Below are positions 8,866 to 17,956 of a DNA stretch of 64,000 nt, piece by piece. Positions within the stretch are counted from its first letter, which is position 1. Every line of letters starts with the position of its first letter. The notes beneath the pieces were generated by a model. It saw nothing but the letters and a program-made list of their open reading frames with translations. It did no database searches and was not told the DNA's origin. The DNA is from Altericroceibacterium indicum (lineage in GTDB: Bacteria; Pseudomonadota; Alphaproteobacteria; Sphingomonadales; Sphingomonadaceae), in assembly GCF_009828105.1 (NCBI RefSeq), contig NZ_WTYQ01000001.1:248001-312000 (forward strand), read 5' to 3'. The position numbers and the translations under genes are program-made.

Positions 8866-9713
8866 GCAACTGGACAGTCACGTCTCTCCGCATCGGCGAG
8901 ATCTACATTCCGCACGACGGGGCGATCCAGCGTGACCCGATCCATTGCTGGCTGGCCCGTAATGGCGAGCACAATGTGCTGGTCGACACGGGGATGACCG
9001 ATATCGCGATGGTCACCAGGCGGCTCAAGGTGGAAGGCTGGGGCGGCGGTCACGAATATATGACCAAGGCCCTTGCCGCCGAGGGGCTGGAGCCGTCGGA
9101 TATCGATCACATCGTCCTGACCCATGGGCATTTCGACCATGCGGACAATCTCGATCTGTTCCCCGACGCCTGCGTGGTGATCCAGCGTGACGAGCTGGCC
9201 CATGCCGCAGACCCGGTGCCCTCGCAGCGGATCTTCTACTGGAACACGACGGTCGAGAATCTGGTCGCGCGGCGGCGGCCGAAGCAGATCCGCACGCTCG
9301 ACGGGGATGTCGTGCTGTTTCCCGGCTTCCGTATCCTCAAGGTGCCAAGCCACACGCCGGGGATGCAGGTGCCGATCCTGACGACGGCCAAAGGCGATGT
9401 CGCCATCGCATCGGATCTGGGCGATCACTATCGCTACTGGTTTCCGGCCGATCCGCGCGCGACCACGCGGCCGCAGCGCTCGCTTGCGGATGCCTACCTC
9501 ACCGGCAACATCCGCAGCGAAAGCGAGCGCGACTGGCAGGCGGCCATGCGCCGGGTGCAGGCCGCATCCGATATCGTCATTCCCGCCCACGACTTCCGCA
9601 TCCCAGTGCGTATGCCCGAAGACTGGTGGGACATTCCCGAAAGCAATGAGGGCGATCTGGCCAGCGTTCCGCCCGATCGCGAAACTGACAATCTGGCCAA
9701 AGGACGCGGATGA
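8862..9713 (+). CDS. Metallo-beta-lactamase-fold hydrolase
   Basis: A 283-residue MBL-fold enzyme. The metal motif THGHFDHADN (HxHxDH) is near residue 89, with further ligands likely in PSHTPGMQ, SDLGDHY and PAHDF. Members of this branch include quorum-sensing lactonases and other lactone or thioester hydrolases, so lactone or CoA-thioester hydrolysis in this pathway is possible. The GTG at 8862 overlaps the preceding TGA. Its own TGA overlaps the enoyl-CoA hydratase ATG. Confidence 0.88.
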   Translation: MSNWTVTSLRIGEIYIPHDGAIQRDPIHCWLARNGEHNVLVDTGMTDIAMVTRRLKVEGWGGGHEYMTKALAAEGLEPSDIDHIVLTHGHFDHADNLDLFPDACVVIQRDELAHAADPVPSQRIFYWNTTVENLVARRRPKQIRTLDGDVVLFPGFRILKVPSHTPGMQVPILTTAKGDVAIASDLGDHYRYWFPADPRATTRPQRSLADAYLTGNIRSESERDWQAAMRRVQAASDIVIPAHDFRIPVRMPEDWWDIPESNEGDLASVPPDRETDNLAKGRG

Positions 9714-10525
9714 CCATGGAAAACGTTCTGCTCGAAATCGAGGACCGCATCGCAACGGTCACGCTCAACCGCCCCGACGCGCTCAACGCGACGACCGATG
9801 GGCTTTATGGCGAACTGGCCGCCTTGTGGCCGAAGCTGCGCAGCGATCCTGACGTGGCCTGCGTGATCCTGACCGGGGCGGGGCGCGGGTTTTGCGCCGG
9901 TGCCGATCTCAAGAACCGCCGGACCGACCTCACGCCGCTGCAATTGAGCGCGCGACATCGCTGGATTCTCACGAATGTGCTGCGTCCGCTTTACGAGATG
10001 GAAAAGCCGGTCATCGCCGCGGTCAACGGGCCAGCGGCTGGTGCCGGGGCGAATATCGCGCTTGCCTGCGACTTTGCCTATGCCAGCGAGAAAGCCAGCT
10101 TCACCCAGGCCTTTGCGCGTGTCGGCCTGATCCCCGACCTTGGCGGGCTGTTCTTCCTCCAGCGCGCGGTTGGCCGCGCAAGGGCGAAGGAACTGGCCTT
10201 TACCGCGCGCAAGGTGGAGGCGGCTGAAGCGCTCGAACTGGGGCTGGTGCAAAAGGTCGTCCCGCATGACGAACTGCTCGCCGCCGCGCGCGAGACCGCG
10301 CTCGCCATTGCGCAGAATGCGCCGACCTCGATCGGGATGATGAAGACCCTGATCGACAAGTCCGAATATTCGACCTTCGACCAGATGGTCGAGTTCGAGG
10401 CCTATGCGCAGACGGCAGCCTTTGTCTCTCCGGACTATCTGGAAGGGGTCAATGCCTTCCGCGAGAAGCGCAAGCCCGTGTTCAACGGCGGTCCGGCGCA
10501 GACCGATAACGAGACATGGCGCTAG
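9710..10525 (+). CDS. Enoyl-CoA hydratase/isomerase (crotonase family)
   Basis: A 271-residue crotonase with oxyanion-hole segments FCAGADLKNRR (about residue 65) and NGPAAGAGANIALACD (about residue 105). The second catalytic Glu position carries Asp in GLIPDLGG, as in PaaG-type isomerases or hydratases. It would hydrate or isomerise an enoyl-CoA produced by the two acyl-CoA dehydrogenases downstream. It has a 4-base overlap with the MBL gene and a 15-base gap to the next gene, within the 5,682-14,847 operon. Confidence 0.9.
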   Translation: MTMENVLLEIEDRIATVTLNRPDALNATTDGLYGELAALWPKLRSDPDVACVILTGAGRGFCAGADLKNRRTDLTPLQLSARHRWILTNVLRPLYEMEKPVIAAVNGPAAGAGANIALACDFAYASEKASFTQAFARVGLIPDLGGLFFLQRAVGRARAKELAFTARKVEAAEALELGLVQKVVPHDELLAAARETALAIAQNAPTSIGMMKTLIDKSEYSTFDQMVEFEAYAQTAAFVSPDYLEGVNAFREKRKPVFNGGPAQTDNETWR

Positions 10526-10540
10526 GCGCAGGGGGCAATC

Positions 10541-11731
10541 ATGGACTTCACCTACACCGATGAGGAGCACAGGTTCCGCCTGGAACTGCGCGAGTGGCTG
10601 GCCACCGCGCTGCCCGAAGGCTGGGGCGAAACGGTATTCGAACCCGAGGATGAGGAAGAGCGCTATCTCTTCCGGCGCGATTGGGACAAGAAGCTGAGTT
10701 CGGGCCGCTGGGCCGGTATCAACTGGCCGGTCGAGTATGGCGGGCGCGGGGCAACGCTGGTCGAGCGCGGCATCTTTGCCGAGGAAATGGCCCGCGCCAA
10801 GGCACCCGAAAGCCTCAACATCATCGGCCACAATCTCGCTGGCACCACGATCCTGCATCACGGCAGCCAGGCGCAGAAGGATCGCTTCCTGCCGCCGATC
10901 ATCGCCAATGAGGAGTTCTGGTGTCAGGGCTTTTCCGAGCCCAATGCCGGTTCCGACCTTGCCTCGGTGCGGACCAAGGCGGTGCGCAAGGGCGACAAGT
11001 ATGTCGTCAACGGCCAGAAGATCTGGACCAGCTACGCGCAGTATTCGCAATGGTGCTTTGCGCTGGTGCGGACCGATCCCGATGCGCCCAAGCACAAGGG
11101 CCTCAGCTTCCTGCTGATCGACATGAGCAGTCCGGGCATTTCGATCCGTCCGCTGCGGCAGATTTCCGGCGAATCCGAGTTCAACGAGACCTTCTTTGAA
11201 GATGTCGAAGTGCCGGTGGAAAATCTCGTGGGGCAGGAGAACGACGGCTGGCGCATCGCCATGACGACGCTCGCCTACGAACGCGGGCCGGAAGACTGCC
11301 TTGGCCGACAGGTCCGCTTCAAGCAGGAGCTGGAAAAGCTGCTCGAAGTCTGTGCTGTCGAACCGACCGCGAATGGCGTGCTGGCCGACGATCCGGTCGT
11401 GCGCCAGAAGCTTGGCCGCTCGATCGTCGAGGTCGAGGCGATGCGGCTGGTGGCGCTCAAGAGCTTCAGCCGCATTCTCGCCGGAGACGAGCGCGGGCCC
11501 GACGCATCGGTCATCAAGCTGTACTGGAGCCATGCCGCGCAGCGCATGAACGAGGCGGCGCTCGATATTCTCGGCCCGGCGGCGGTGCTGTCCGAAGGCG
11601 ATGACGATGCCATGGCAGGCGGACGGTTCCAGACCAGCTTCCTGCAATCGAAGGCATTTTCGATCTACTCCGGTTCGTCGGAAATCCAGCGCAACATCAT
11701 CGGCGAGCGCATGCTCGGGTTGCCGAGGTAG
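10541..11731 (+). CDS. Acyl-CoA dehydrogenase (first of an adjacent pair)
   Basis: A 396-residue FAD-dependent acyl-CoA dehydrogenase. Signature segments are GFSEPNAGSDLASVRTKA (about residue 130), VNGQKIWTSYAQYSQW, LAYERGPE near residue 247 and the C-terminal YSGSSEIQRNIIGERMLGLPR region. It is followed after 15 bases by a second, divergent acyl-CoA dehydrogenase. Such pairs often form alpha2beta2 heterotetramers in steroid and alicyclic acid catabolism (for example FadE28/FadE29 or ChsE4/E5), so the substrate may be a bulky or branched acyl-CoA. Electrons would go to the ETF encoded at 32,381-34,065. Confidence 0.92.
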   Translation: MDFTYTDEEHRFRLELREWLATALPEGWGETVFEPEDEEERYLFRRDWDKKLSSGRWAGINWPVEYGGRGATLVERGIFAEEMARAKAPESLNIIGHNLAGTTILHHGSQAQKDRFLPPIIANEEFWCQGFSEPNAGSDLASVRTKAVRKGDKYVVNGQKIWTSYAQYSQWCFALVRTDPDAPKHKGLSFLLIDMSSPGISIRPLRQISGESEFNETFFEDVEVPVENLVGQENDGWRIAMTTLAYERGPEDCLGRQVRFKQELEKLLEVCAVEPTANGVLADDPVVRQKLGRSIVEVEAMRLVALKSFSRILAGDERGPDASVIKLYWSHAAQRMNEAALDILGPAAVLSEGDDDAMAGGRFQTSFLQSKAFSIYSGSSEIQRNIIGERMLGLPR

Positions 11732-11745
11732 GGGAGGGACCGCAG

Positions 11746-12849
11746 ATGAATTTCCTGTTCAACGAAGAGCAGACCAGTCTCGGCGAAACGGTCGGACAGG
11801 TCCTTGCCGATCATGCCGCCCTGACCGGTCCCGACCCTTCCCGCGACAGCGATGGAGAGGTCTGGGCGGCGCTGGCAGAGCTTGGCCTGTTCTCCCTTCT
11901 GGTCGCGGAAGAGCATGGGGGCGTTGGCCTCGGTTTCGTGGACCTTGCGCCCACGGTTGAGGCGCTGGGGGCGGGGCTTGCGCCGCCGCTCATTGCATCG
12001 ACGCTTGTCGCCACCGAGGCGGTCAACCGGCTGGGCGATGTCGAACAGCGCGCGCAGCTGCTCCCCGACATTGCTGCGGGCGAAACCGCCATCGCGATTG
12101 CCTCGGCCGAGCTGGGGCGCGGCAACGATCCGGTGTTTGCCGAATGCGGGCTGCACGATGGCAGGCTGACGGGAAGGAAGATCGCCGTGGCCGGGGCCGA
12201 TGTTGCGCAGATGCTGCTTGTCGTCACCCGAACGCAAAGCGCGCCGGCGCTGGCGCTGGTGCCGACCGATGCGCCCGGTGTGACGGTTGAGCCGCATGCA
12301 GACATCGACCCCTCGGCGGGCCTGTGCCGGGTGACATTCGACAACGTGGCCGTCGCTTCTGCTCAATTGCTGGGCGAGGGATCGCCCGGCGCGCTCGATA
12401 CGCTCATCGATCTTGGCGCCACGGCCCAGTCCGGCATGGCGATGGGAATTGCCGAGGTGATGCTGAAACGAAGCGTCGCCTATGCCTGCGAGCGCGAGCA
12501 GTTCGGTAAGCCGATCGGTTCGTTTCAGGCGATCAAGCACCGCTGTGCTGACCTTGCGGTTGCGGTCGAGGCGGGCAAGGCGACCTCGCACTATGCCTTC
12601 TGGGCCTGTTCGGAAGATGCCGAAGATCGCGCCAGCGCGGCTTCGGCGGCCAAGGCCTATTGCGGCGAGATTGCCTGCAACGCCTGCAACGATGCGATCC
12701 AGATCCACGGCGGCATGGGCTTCACGTGGGAACTGGGCCTGCACCGGTTCCTGCGCCGCGCGCAGGTGATCGAGCACGCCGTGGGCAGCCGTGCCTGGCA
12801 CTATGAGCGCGTGGTTGCCGAGACACTCGCCGCGCGCGAAGTGGCCTGA
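11746..12849 (+). CDS. Acyl-CoA dehydrogenase (second of an adjacent pair)
   Basis: A 367-residue acyl-CoA dehydrogenase-like protein, shorter and more divergent than its upstream neighbour. It keeps the C-terminal ACAD domain with RSVAYACEREQFGKPIGSFQ (about residue 240) and QIHGGMGFTWELGLHRFLRR (about residue 325). The middle domain is poorly conserved (no WxTS-like motif), typical of the partner subunit in heteromeric ACADs. Which subunit carries the catalytic base cannot be settled by eye. Confidence 0.9.
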   Translation: MNFLFNEEQTSLGETVGQVLADHAALTGPDPSRDSDGEVWAALAELGLFSLLVAEEHGGVGLGFVDLAPTVEALGAGLAPPLIASTLVATEAVNRLGDVEQRAQLLPDIAAGETAIAIASAELGRGNDPVFAECGLHDGRLTGRKIAVAGADVAQMLLVVTRTQSAPALALVPTDAPGVTVEPHADIDPSAGLCRVTFDNVAVASAQLLGEGSPGALDTLIDLGATAQSGMAMGIAEVMLKRSVAYACEREQFGKPIGSFQAIKHRCADLAVAVEAGKATSHYAFWACSEDAEDRASAASAAKAYCGEIACNACNDAIQIHGGMGFTWELGLHRFLRRAQVIEHAVGSRAWHYERVVAETLAAREVA

Positions 12850-12855
12850 TCTGCC

Positions 12856-13353
12856 ATGGACAGCAAGCTCCTGCGCGATCTGGAAATCCTGACCGGCCTG
12901 ATGGAGCAGGGCGGCTGGAAAAGCCTGCGCCTCCACAGCGACGAGATCAGCGTCAACCTGTCGCCAACCCCGCAAGGTGGCCCCGAGCGGGCAGCCGCGC
13001 AACCGGCGGCTCCCCGGCGAGAGCCTGAGCCGCACCCAGCGACACCGGCACCATCGCCCGCACCGATAGCGGCCCTGCCAGCGTCCGCTCCGCCGAGCGA
13101 CATCGACCCGGCCTGGGCCGTGGTCAAGGCGCCCAATCTCGGCACGTTCTACCGCTCGCCGAAGCCCGGTGCGCCGAACTTCGTCGAGGTGGGGCAGCAG
13201 GTGCAGGCGGGCACCGAGCTGTGTCTGATCGAAGTGATGAAGCTGTTTACCTCGGTACGAGCGGAACAGGCGGGCACCGTCCGCCACATCGCCGCCGCCG
13301 ATGCCGAACTGGTCGAAGGCGGCCAGCCGCTGATGTATATCGAACTCGCATAA
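12856..13353 (+). CDS. Biotin carboxyl carrier protein (first copy)
   Basis: A 165-residue BCCP. It has an N-terminal helical domain (residues 1-40), a Pro/Ala-rich linker (about 42-85), and a C-terminal biotinyl domain starting at VKAPNLGTFYRSPKPGAPNF. The biotin-accepting Lys is in IEVMKLFTSV near residue 128. It sits 6 bases after the acyl-CoA dehydrogenase and 39 before a pyruvate-carboxylase-type carboxyltransferase, so it probably carries CO2 to that enzyme. A second, clearly related copy is at 22,931. The organism must also have housekeeping accB elsewhere; this copy is embedded in the catabolic operon. Confidence 0.92.
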   Translation: MDSKLLRDLEILTGLMEQGGWKSLRLHSDEISVNLSPTPQGGPERAAAQPAAPRREPEPHPATPAPSPAPIAALPASAPPSDIDPAWAVVKAPNLGTFYRSPKPGAPNFVEVGQQVQAGTELCLIEVMKLFTSVRAEQAGTVRHIAAADAELVEGGQPLMYIELA

Positions 13354-13392
13354 TTTACCGACCGACCAGATGGTTGGCGAGAGGAACTGACA

Positions 13393-14847
13393 ATGGCTCA
13401 TGTTGAATTTCTGGACGAGACCATGCGGGATGGTCAGCAAAGCCTCTGGGGCTTGCGCATGCGCGCCGGCATGGCGCTGCCGGTCGCACCACTGCTCGAT
13501 AAGACGGGCTTTTCGACGATCGATCTGACAGGCGGCGGCATGCTCGACGTCCTGACCCGCTACTGTCAGGAAAACTACTGGGAAGGGCTGGACCTGCTGG
13601 TCGAAGCCATGCCCGAGACGCCTTTGCGCGCAGGGTTGCGCGCCAATGCCAATGTCACCTTCAGCGTCAGCCCGCGCGCGCTGATGGACCTGTGGGTGCG
13701 CCGTCTGTGCGCGCATGGCATCCGCTCGTTCTGGATCTACGATGTGCTGTTCGGCATGGACAACATGCTGCGGCTCGCCAAGGTCGCCAAGGAAGCCGAT
13801 GCCAAGGTGGCGGGCGCGATCATGTTCGCGCTCTCGCCGGTACATACGAACGACTACTTCGCCGACAAGGTGCGCCAGCTGGCCGCGAGCCCGGACATCG
13901 ATTCCATCCTGCTTTACGACACCGCCGGTGTGCTGGAGAAGGAGCGGCTCGAAGGCCTGCTGCCGAAGCTGGTGGCGCAGGCCAACGGCAAGCCGATCGA
14001 GTTCCACGCCAACAACCTGCTTGGCCTTTCGGGCAAGGCCTATTGCGATGCGGTGGATCTCGGGGTCAGCGTGCTGCACACGGCCAGCAAGCCGATGGCG
14101 AACGGCCCTTCGGTGCCCTCGACCGAGATTACCGCGCGCAATATGGAGCTGAAAGGGCACACCCACTCGCTCGACAAGAGCCTGTTCCAGCCCGTCGCCG
14201 ATCATTTCCGCGCGGTCGGCCAGTCGGCCGGGTTCCTCATCGACCAATTTGCCGAATACGACGCTTTTTCGGAACAGCACCAGATTCCGGGCGGGATGAT
14301 GGGTACGTTCAAGGCGCAGCTTGCACAGCACAACATGACCGACCGCCTGTCCGACGTGCTGGACGAGGTGGCCGCTGTTCGCCGCGATCTCGGCTATCCC
14401 GGCATGGCGACGCCGTTCAGCCAGCTGGTGGGGATTCAGGCGGTGCTCAACATCGTCACCGGCAAGCGCTACGGCACGGTGCCCGACGAAGTCGTGCAGT
14501 ACGCCGCTGGCTTCTACGGCGAGACGGTGGCCCCGGTCGACCCCGAGGTGATGGACCGCATCATGAGCTCACCGCGCGCCAGGGAGGTGCTCGATAATCC
14601 TCCCGCCGATCCCGATCTCGACGAGCTCAAGAAGCAATACGGGACCGAGGATCTCGACGAACTGATCTACCGGGCGACGGTTCCGCAGGCCGATATCGAC
14701 AAGATGCGCGCGGCAGGGCCGGTTCGGCGTGACTATCCGCTGCTGTCGTCGCCCGAGCTTGAACAGGCGCGCAAGCTGATGGAAATCGCCAATAGCCCGG
14801 TGGTCGAAGTGAAGACGGCCGGGATGGATATCTCACTGCGCCGATAA
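13393..14847 (+). CDS. Pyruvate/oxaloacetate carboxylase-type carboxyltransferase (HMGL-like family)
   Basis: A 484-residue protein with the HMGL-like TIM barrel of PycB/OadA carboxyltransferases. It opens with FLDETMRDGQQSLWGLRM (the DxTxRDxxQS metal/substrate motif), carries LYDTAGVL near residue 177 and HANNLLGLSGKAY near residue 207, and has a conserved C-terminal region with HQIPGGMMGT (about residue 300). This class transfers CO2 from carboxybiotin to a ketone-type acceptor, unlike the crotonase-type AccD/PccB transferases. With the BCCPs and the biotin carboxylase at 23,416 it could form a ketone carboxylase. No attached biotinyl domain is present. Its 3' end overlaps the convergent MFS gene by 15 bases. 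Confidence 0.88.
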   Translation: MAHVEFLDETMRDGQQSLWGLRMRAGMALPVAPLLDKTGFSTIDLTGGGMLDVLTRYCQENYWEGLDLLVEAMPETPLRAGLRANANVTFSVSPRALMDLWVRRLCAHGIRSFWIYDVLFGMDNMLRLAKVAKEADAKVAGAIMFALSPVHTNDYFADKVRQLAASPDIDSILLYDTAGVLEKERLEGLLPKLVAQANGKPIEFHANNLLGLSGKAYCDAVDLGVSVLHTASKPMANGPSVPSTEITARNMELKGHTHSLDKSLFQPVADHFRAVGQSAGFLIDQFAEYDAFSEQHQIPGGMMGTFKAQLAQHNMTDRLSDVLDEVAAVRRDLGYPGMATPFSQLVGIQAVLNIVTGKRYGTVPDEVVQYAAGFYGETVAPVDPEVMDRIMSSPRAREVLDNPPADPDLDELKKQYGTEDLDELIYRATVPQADIDKMRAAGPVRRDYPLLSSPELEQARKLMEIANSPVVEVKTAGMDISLRR

Positions 14848-16092
14848 GGCGAGCTCGCGCTCAGCGGGATACCGGCCGAGCGCGAGGAAACATCCCGCGC
14901 CGAGCAACAGCAGGCCAGCCGAAATGGTGAGCGGCCAGCCATAGTTGCCGAAAGTATCATAGGCAAAGGCGAAGGCCGGAGGGGCAAGCCCCGCTCCCAG
15001 CGCAACGAAGATGTAGAGCCGTCCGTAGATGCGGGCGAAATGGGCAAGGCCGAGATAGCGCGCGGCCAGAAATCCGAGCATGTCGAACTCCATCCCCGTC
15101 GCCATGCCGATGGCCATTGCGGCCATGGCATAGGCGACGAAATCAAGCGGCTGCTGGATCAGGAAACAGGCAATTGCGGCGGGTATGAGCACTGCTGAAG
15201 CCACCAGCGGTGCCCAGAAGATGTCGACGAAAAAGCCGACCAGAATCCGCCCGGCGACGATCGCCAGACCGAAAAAGCCCATGATCGAGACGGCCTCGCC
15301 TTGCGACAGGCCGCTATCGGTGAGCGCCGGCACCAGATTGGGGATGAGCCCGCCAACAGCCACATAGATGCAGAGCGTCGCCACGCCGATGAGCCAGAAG
15401 CGATGGCCGCGCACGGCCTCGCCCAGGGTAAGTCCGGCTCGCGGCAGCTCTGTCTCGGGCAGGCTCCCGGCACGATGCCCGCCCGTTCCGCGTGGCAGGC
15501 CCAACAGGCACAGCGGCAGGATCAGCAGTAGGCAAAATCCGGCCAGCCAGATATAGGCTCCTTGCCATCCACCCCATTCCAGCCCGGCAACGGCAATGCG
15601 CGGGGTGATGAAGGCGGCAAGGCCCGTGCCCGACAAGGCCACGCCAAGCGCCAGCCCGCGGCTCCTGACGAAGCGGTCGGCAATGAGGAACGTCCAACTG
15701 ACCGCGCCCGCTCCCGCGCCGAGCAGGGCCATCGCCGCATAGAGCAGGTAAAGCTGCCAGGCGCTGCCCGTCATGGCGGCGCAGACCAGAACCGCGCCGC
15801 CCAGTCCGACAATGCCGCCAAGGATCGACCGCCTCACGCCGAACCGCTCGACCAGCCAGCCTCCGAGCGGCCCGCCAAAGAAGCCGAGCCCGGTGCTGAA
15901 GGTGATCGCGGCCTGGATGGTCGCCCGGCTCCAGCCGAATTCCGCTTCAAGCGGTCCGGTCAGGACGCCGATCGAATAGACCGGGAGCGTGGCCGGAGAA
16001 CTGGTCAGCGCCAGCGCGGTGAGGATGACCAGCGGCCAGTTGCGCCGCCATTCCCCGCCGCGCGTTTGCGCCGGCAAGCCTGCCGGGGTCAC
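14833..16092 (-). CDS. MFS transporter
   Basis: A 419-residue inner-membrane protein with about 12 hydrophobic segments and a loop-2/3 motif GGPLGGWLVERFGVRRS typical of the major facilitator superfamily, most like oxalate/formate or monocarboxylate carriers. It likely imports the growth substrate or a carboxylic acid intermediate. Its ATG overlaps the SDR stop (ATGA at 16,089-16,092), so it is co-translated with that gene from the operator-bearing promoter near 16,854. It runs convergently into the carboxyltransferase gene with a 15-base overlap. Confidence 0.9.
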   Translation of the reverse strand: MTPAGLPAQTRGGEWRRNWPLVILTALALTSSPATLPVYSIGVLTGPLEAEFGWSRATIQAAITFSTGLGFFGGPLGGWLVERFGVRRSILGGIVGLGGAVLVCAAMTGSAWQLYLLYAAMALLGAGAGAVSWTFLIADRFVRSRGLALGVALSGTGLAAFITPRIAVAGLEWGGWQGAYIWLAGFCLLLILPLCLLGLPRGTGGHRAGSLPETELPRAGLTLGEAVRGHRFWLIGVATLCIYVAVGGLIPNLVPALTDSGLSQGEAVSIMGFFGLAIVAGRILVGFFVDIFWAPLVASAVLIPAAIACFLIQQPLDFVAYAMAAMAIGMATGMEFDMLGFLAARYLGLAHFARIYGRLYIFVALGAGLAPPAFAFAYDTFGNYGWPLTISAGLLLLGAGCFLALGRYPAERELALSAQ

Positions 16093-16838
16093 AGCGCGGT
16101 AAGGCCGCCGTCGATGATATATTCGCTGCCGGTGATGAAGCCGGATTCGTCGGAGGCGAGGAACACCGCAAGGTTCGACACGTCCTCGACTTCGCCGACC
16201 CGCTTGATCGGAACCGAGCCGCTGGCGACCTTGATCTGCTCGTCATCAAGCGCCGCCGTCATCATCGGGGTGCGGATATAGCCGGGGTGGACCGAGTTGG
16301 CGCGGATGTTGTGCTCGCCATATTCGATGGCCACCTGCTTGGTGATGCCGCGAACCGCGAACTTGCTGGCCGCATAGGCGACATTGGGGGTGCCATAGAT
16401 CGCCACGATCCCGGAGATCGAAGAGATATTCACGATGGAGCCGCCACCCGCTTCGATCATCGAGGGGATCACGTGCTTGGTCCCGAGAAAAATCGCGGTC
16501 TGGTTGATCTGGCAGACCTTTTCGTAATCGCTGAGCGAAAGATCGGCGGCCTTCGCGCCGGGCCCCAGAATTCCGGCATTGTTGATCAGCACATTGGCCG
16601 GGCCGAACCTCTCATGGGTCGCCTTTATCACGGCTGCCCAGTCGGCCTCACTACCGACATCATGGCGCACGAACATCGCCCCATCGCCGAGCTCTGCTTC
16701 GAGCGCGGCACCGGCATCGGCATTGATATCCGTGAATACCGTCTTCGCATCTTCGGCGACAAAGCGGCGCGCATGTTCTGCGCCCATGCCCTGAGCCGCG
16801 CCGGTGATAATTGCGACCTTACCTTCAAGCCGTCCCAT
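16089..16838 (-). CDS. SDR family oxidoreductase
   Basis: A 249-residue classical SDR with TGAAQGMG near residue 12, NNAG near 88, a serine in NISSISG and catalytic YAASK near residue 156. It resembles 3-alpha/20-beta-hydroxysteroid and cyclohexanol/terpenol-type dehydrogenases, and is clearly paralogous to the SDR at 19,566. It probably oxidises an alcohol to a ketone using NAD+. The start ATG is preceded by GGGAGAG. A perfect CCGA-N7-TCGG palindrome lies 15 bases further upstream. Confidence 0.9.
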   Translation of the reverse strand: MGRLEGKVAIITGAAQGMGAEHARRFVAEDAKTVFTDINADAGAALEAELGDGAMFVRHDVGSEADWAAVIKATHERFGPANVLINNAGILGPGAKAADLSLSDYEKVCQINQTAIFLGTKHVIPSMIEAGGGSIVNISSISGIVAIYGTPNVAYAASKFAVRGITKQVAIEYGEHNIRANSVHPGYIRTPMMTAALDDEQIKVASGSVPIKRVGEVEDVSNLAVFLASDESGFITGSEYIIDGGLTAL

Positions 16839-16853
16839 CTCAACTCTCCCAAA

Positions 16854-16868
16854 CCGAATCTAAATCGG
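16854..16868. promoter_or_regulatory. Putative TetR operator (perfect CCGA-N7-TCGG) upstream of the SDR-MFS operon
   Basis: CCGAATCTAAATCGG sits 15 bases before the SDR start, in the 131-base gap between the SDR gene and the tetR stop codon (both genes read leftward). Confidence 0.62.
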
Positions 16869-16925
16869 AAAATTTTGGGTGAGATTAGCGATGCTGAGGA
16901 GGAAATCCATACCTCGGCAGGAAAT

Positions 16926-16940
16926 CCGAAAATTTTTCCA
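16926..16940. promoter_or_regulatory. Degenerate operator-like half-palindrome in the SDR upstream region
   Basis: CCGAAAATTTTTCCA keeps the left CCGA half and AT-rich core, but the right half is TCCA. It may be a secondary binding site in the same promoter region; spacing to the perfect site at 16,854 is 72 bases centre to centre. Confidence 0.3.
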
Positions 16941-16969
16941 TTTTCCGGGTCGGCTGTGGGCGCCCCGAT

Positions 16970-17737
16970 TCAGGTCTGGGCGGCTTCGAGTTCCAGCATT
17001 CGGATAATGCGCTCGGCCATTTCGACTCCGGCTTTGGTCAGGTTCTTCGGCTTGCGGTACAGCAGCCAGGTGATGATGGTCTGGTTGACGCTGCCGACGA
17101 TGAGTGCGGCCGTCTCGTACTTGTTGGTGTCGCGCCTGATCCAGCCTTCCTCCATGCCCTGCTCGACAAGGTGGCGGATGATCCGGGTGAAGTCGTCGAT
17201 ATTGGCTTGCAGCCCCGTTTCGCCAACGAATACGCTCGGCCAAATTTCCAGATAGAGCAGGCGCGCCCACTCGGAGTGCTCGCGCGCATAGTCTGCCGAC
17301 ATGGTCAGATAGACCAGCATCTTTTCGCGCGCCGTCATCTCCGCAGTGGTCGCATCGCGGAACGAGGCGAAGAACTCCGACAGGTGCGTCATCGGAATCT
17401 CGTAGGCGAGGTCTTCCTTGCTCGCGTAATACTCATAGAGCGTCGAGGTCGAGATGCCGGCTTCGGCGGCGATATCGGCGATGCGTGCGCGCGAGATGCC
17501 ATCGCGGCCGAAAACGCGCAGGGCGGCGTTGAGGATCTGCTTTTCGGTCCGTCGGCTGCGGTCTTGCTTGCGTTCGGACTCTCTTGTCGAGCGGACGATC
17601 ACGTCCTCGATCAGTCGGTCCCAGTCAGTAGCTTCCGCAGTTTTGGAAGATACGGGTTCAATACTCGCTTCGCTGGCCAATTTTCGCCCCAATTTCGGAA
17701 ATTTCGTCGATTTTGCACTGTTGTGTCGACGCGTCAA
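16970..17737 (-). CDS. TetR/AcrR family transcriptional regulator
   Basis: The N-terminal helix-turn-helix reads ILNAALRVFGRDGISRARIADIAAEAGISTSTLYEYYASKE across about 45 residues (quoted here from several adjoining motifs: VFGRDGIS, IADIAAEAGIS, TLYEYYASKEDL), followed by a helical ligand domain. It is the only regulator inside the catabolic locus and is the likely owner of the CCGA-N7-TCGG sites. The start is doubtful: the longest frame begins with a TTG at 17,737 that itself looks like a -35 hexamer (TTGACG), and a GTG at 17,602 is an alternative. A weak operator-like sequence at 17,684-17,698 would lie within or just before the gene. Confidence 0.88.
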   Translation of the reverse strand: MTRRHNSAKSTKFPKLGRKLASEASIEPVSSKTAEATDWDRLIEDVIVRSTRESERKQDRSRRTEKQILNAALRVFGRDGISRARIADIAAEAGISTSTLYEYYASKEDLAYEIPMTHLSEFFASFRDATTAEMTAREKMLVYLTMSADYAREHSEWARLLYLEIWPSVFVGETGLQANIDDFTRIIRHLVEQGMEEGWIRRDTNKYETAALIVGSVNQTIITWLLYRKPKNLTKAGVEMAERIIRMLELEAAQT

Positions 17738-17861
17738 GTTTCAAGCGACCGTACAGCCCCGATCGCGATTTGCGGCGCATATTCCGTTGCGGAGTTGGCC
17801 GGAGAGGGCGGGGCGGGAGGTCCTGCATTCCGGCGCCCAATCGGCCTTCGGAAGACTTTTT

Positions 17862-17876
17862 CCGAATATTTTTCGA
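17862..17876. promoter_or_regulatory. Putative TetR operator, one mismatch, upstream of the monooxygenase operon
   Basis: CCGAATATTTTTCGA matches CCGA-N7-TCGG except for the last base. It lies 80 bases before the small leader reading frame at 17,957, in the divergent region between tetR and the rightward monooxygenase operon. Confidence 0.48.
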
Positions 17877-17956
17877 TTTTATTTGACGCTGCGAGCCTAG
17901 CTGGATAGACCGAGCATCACAGAAAAGGGGCGCAAAGCCCTTGGTGGAGAGAGCTT

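Noticed and set aside
17684-17698. TCGC-N7-TCGG sequence near the tetR start as an autoregulatory operator
   Set aside because: The left half has two mismatches and lies inside the longest tetR frame, too weak to list as a site without binding data.
17732-17737. TTG at 17,737 as a firm tetR start codon
   Set aside because: The hexamer TTGACG looks like a promoter -35 and there is no ribosome site; the gene is reported with an uncertain start.
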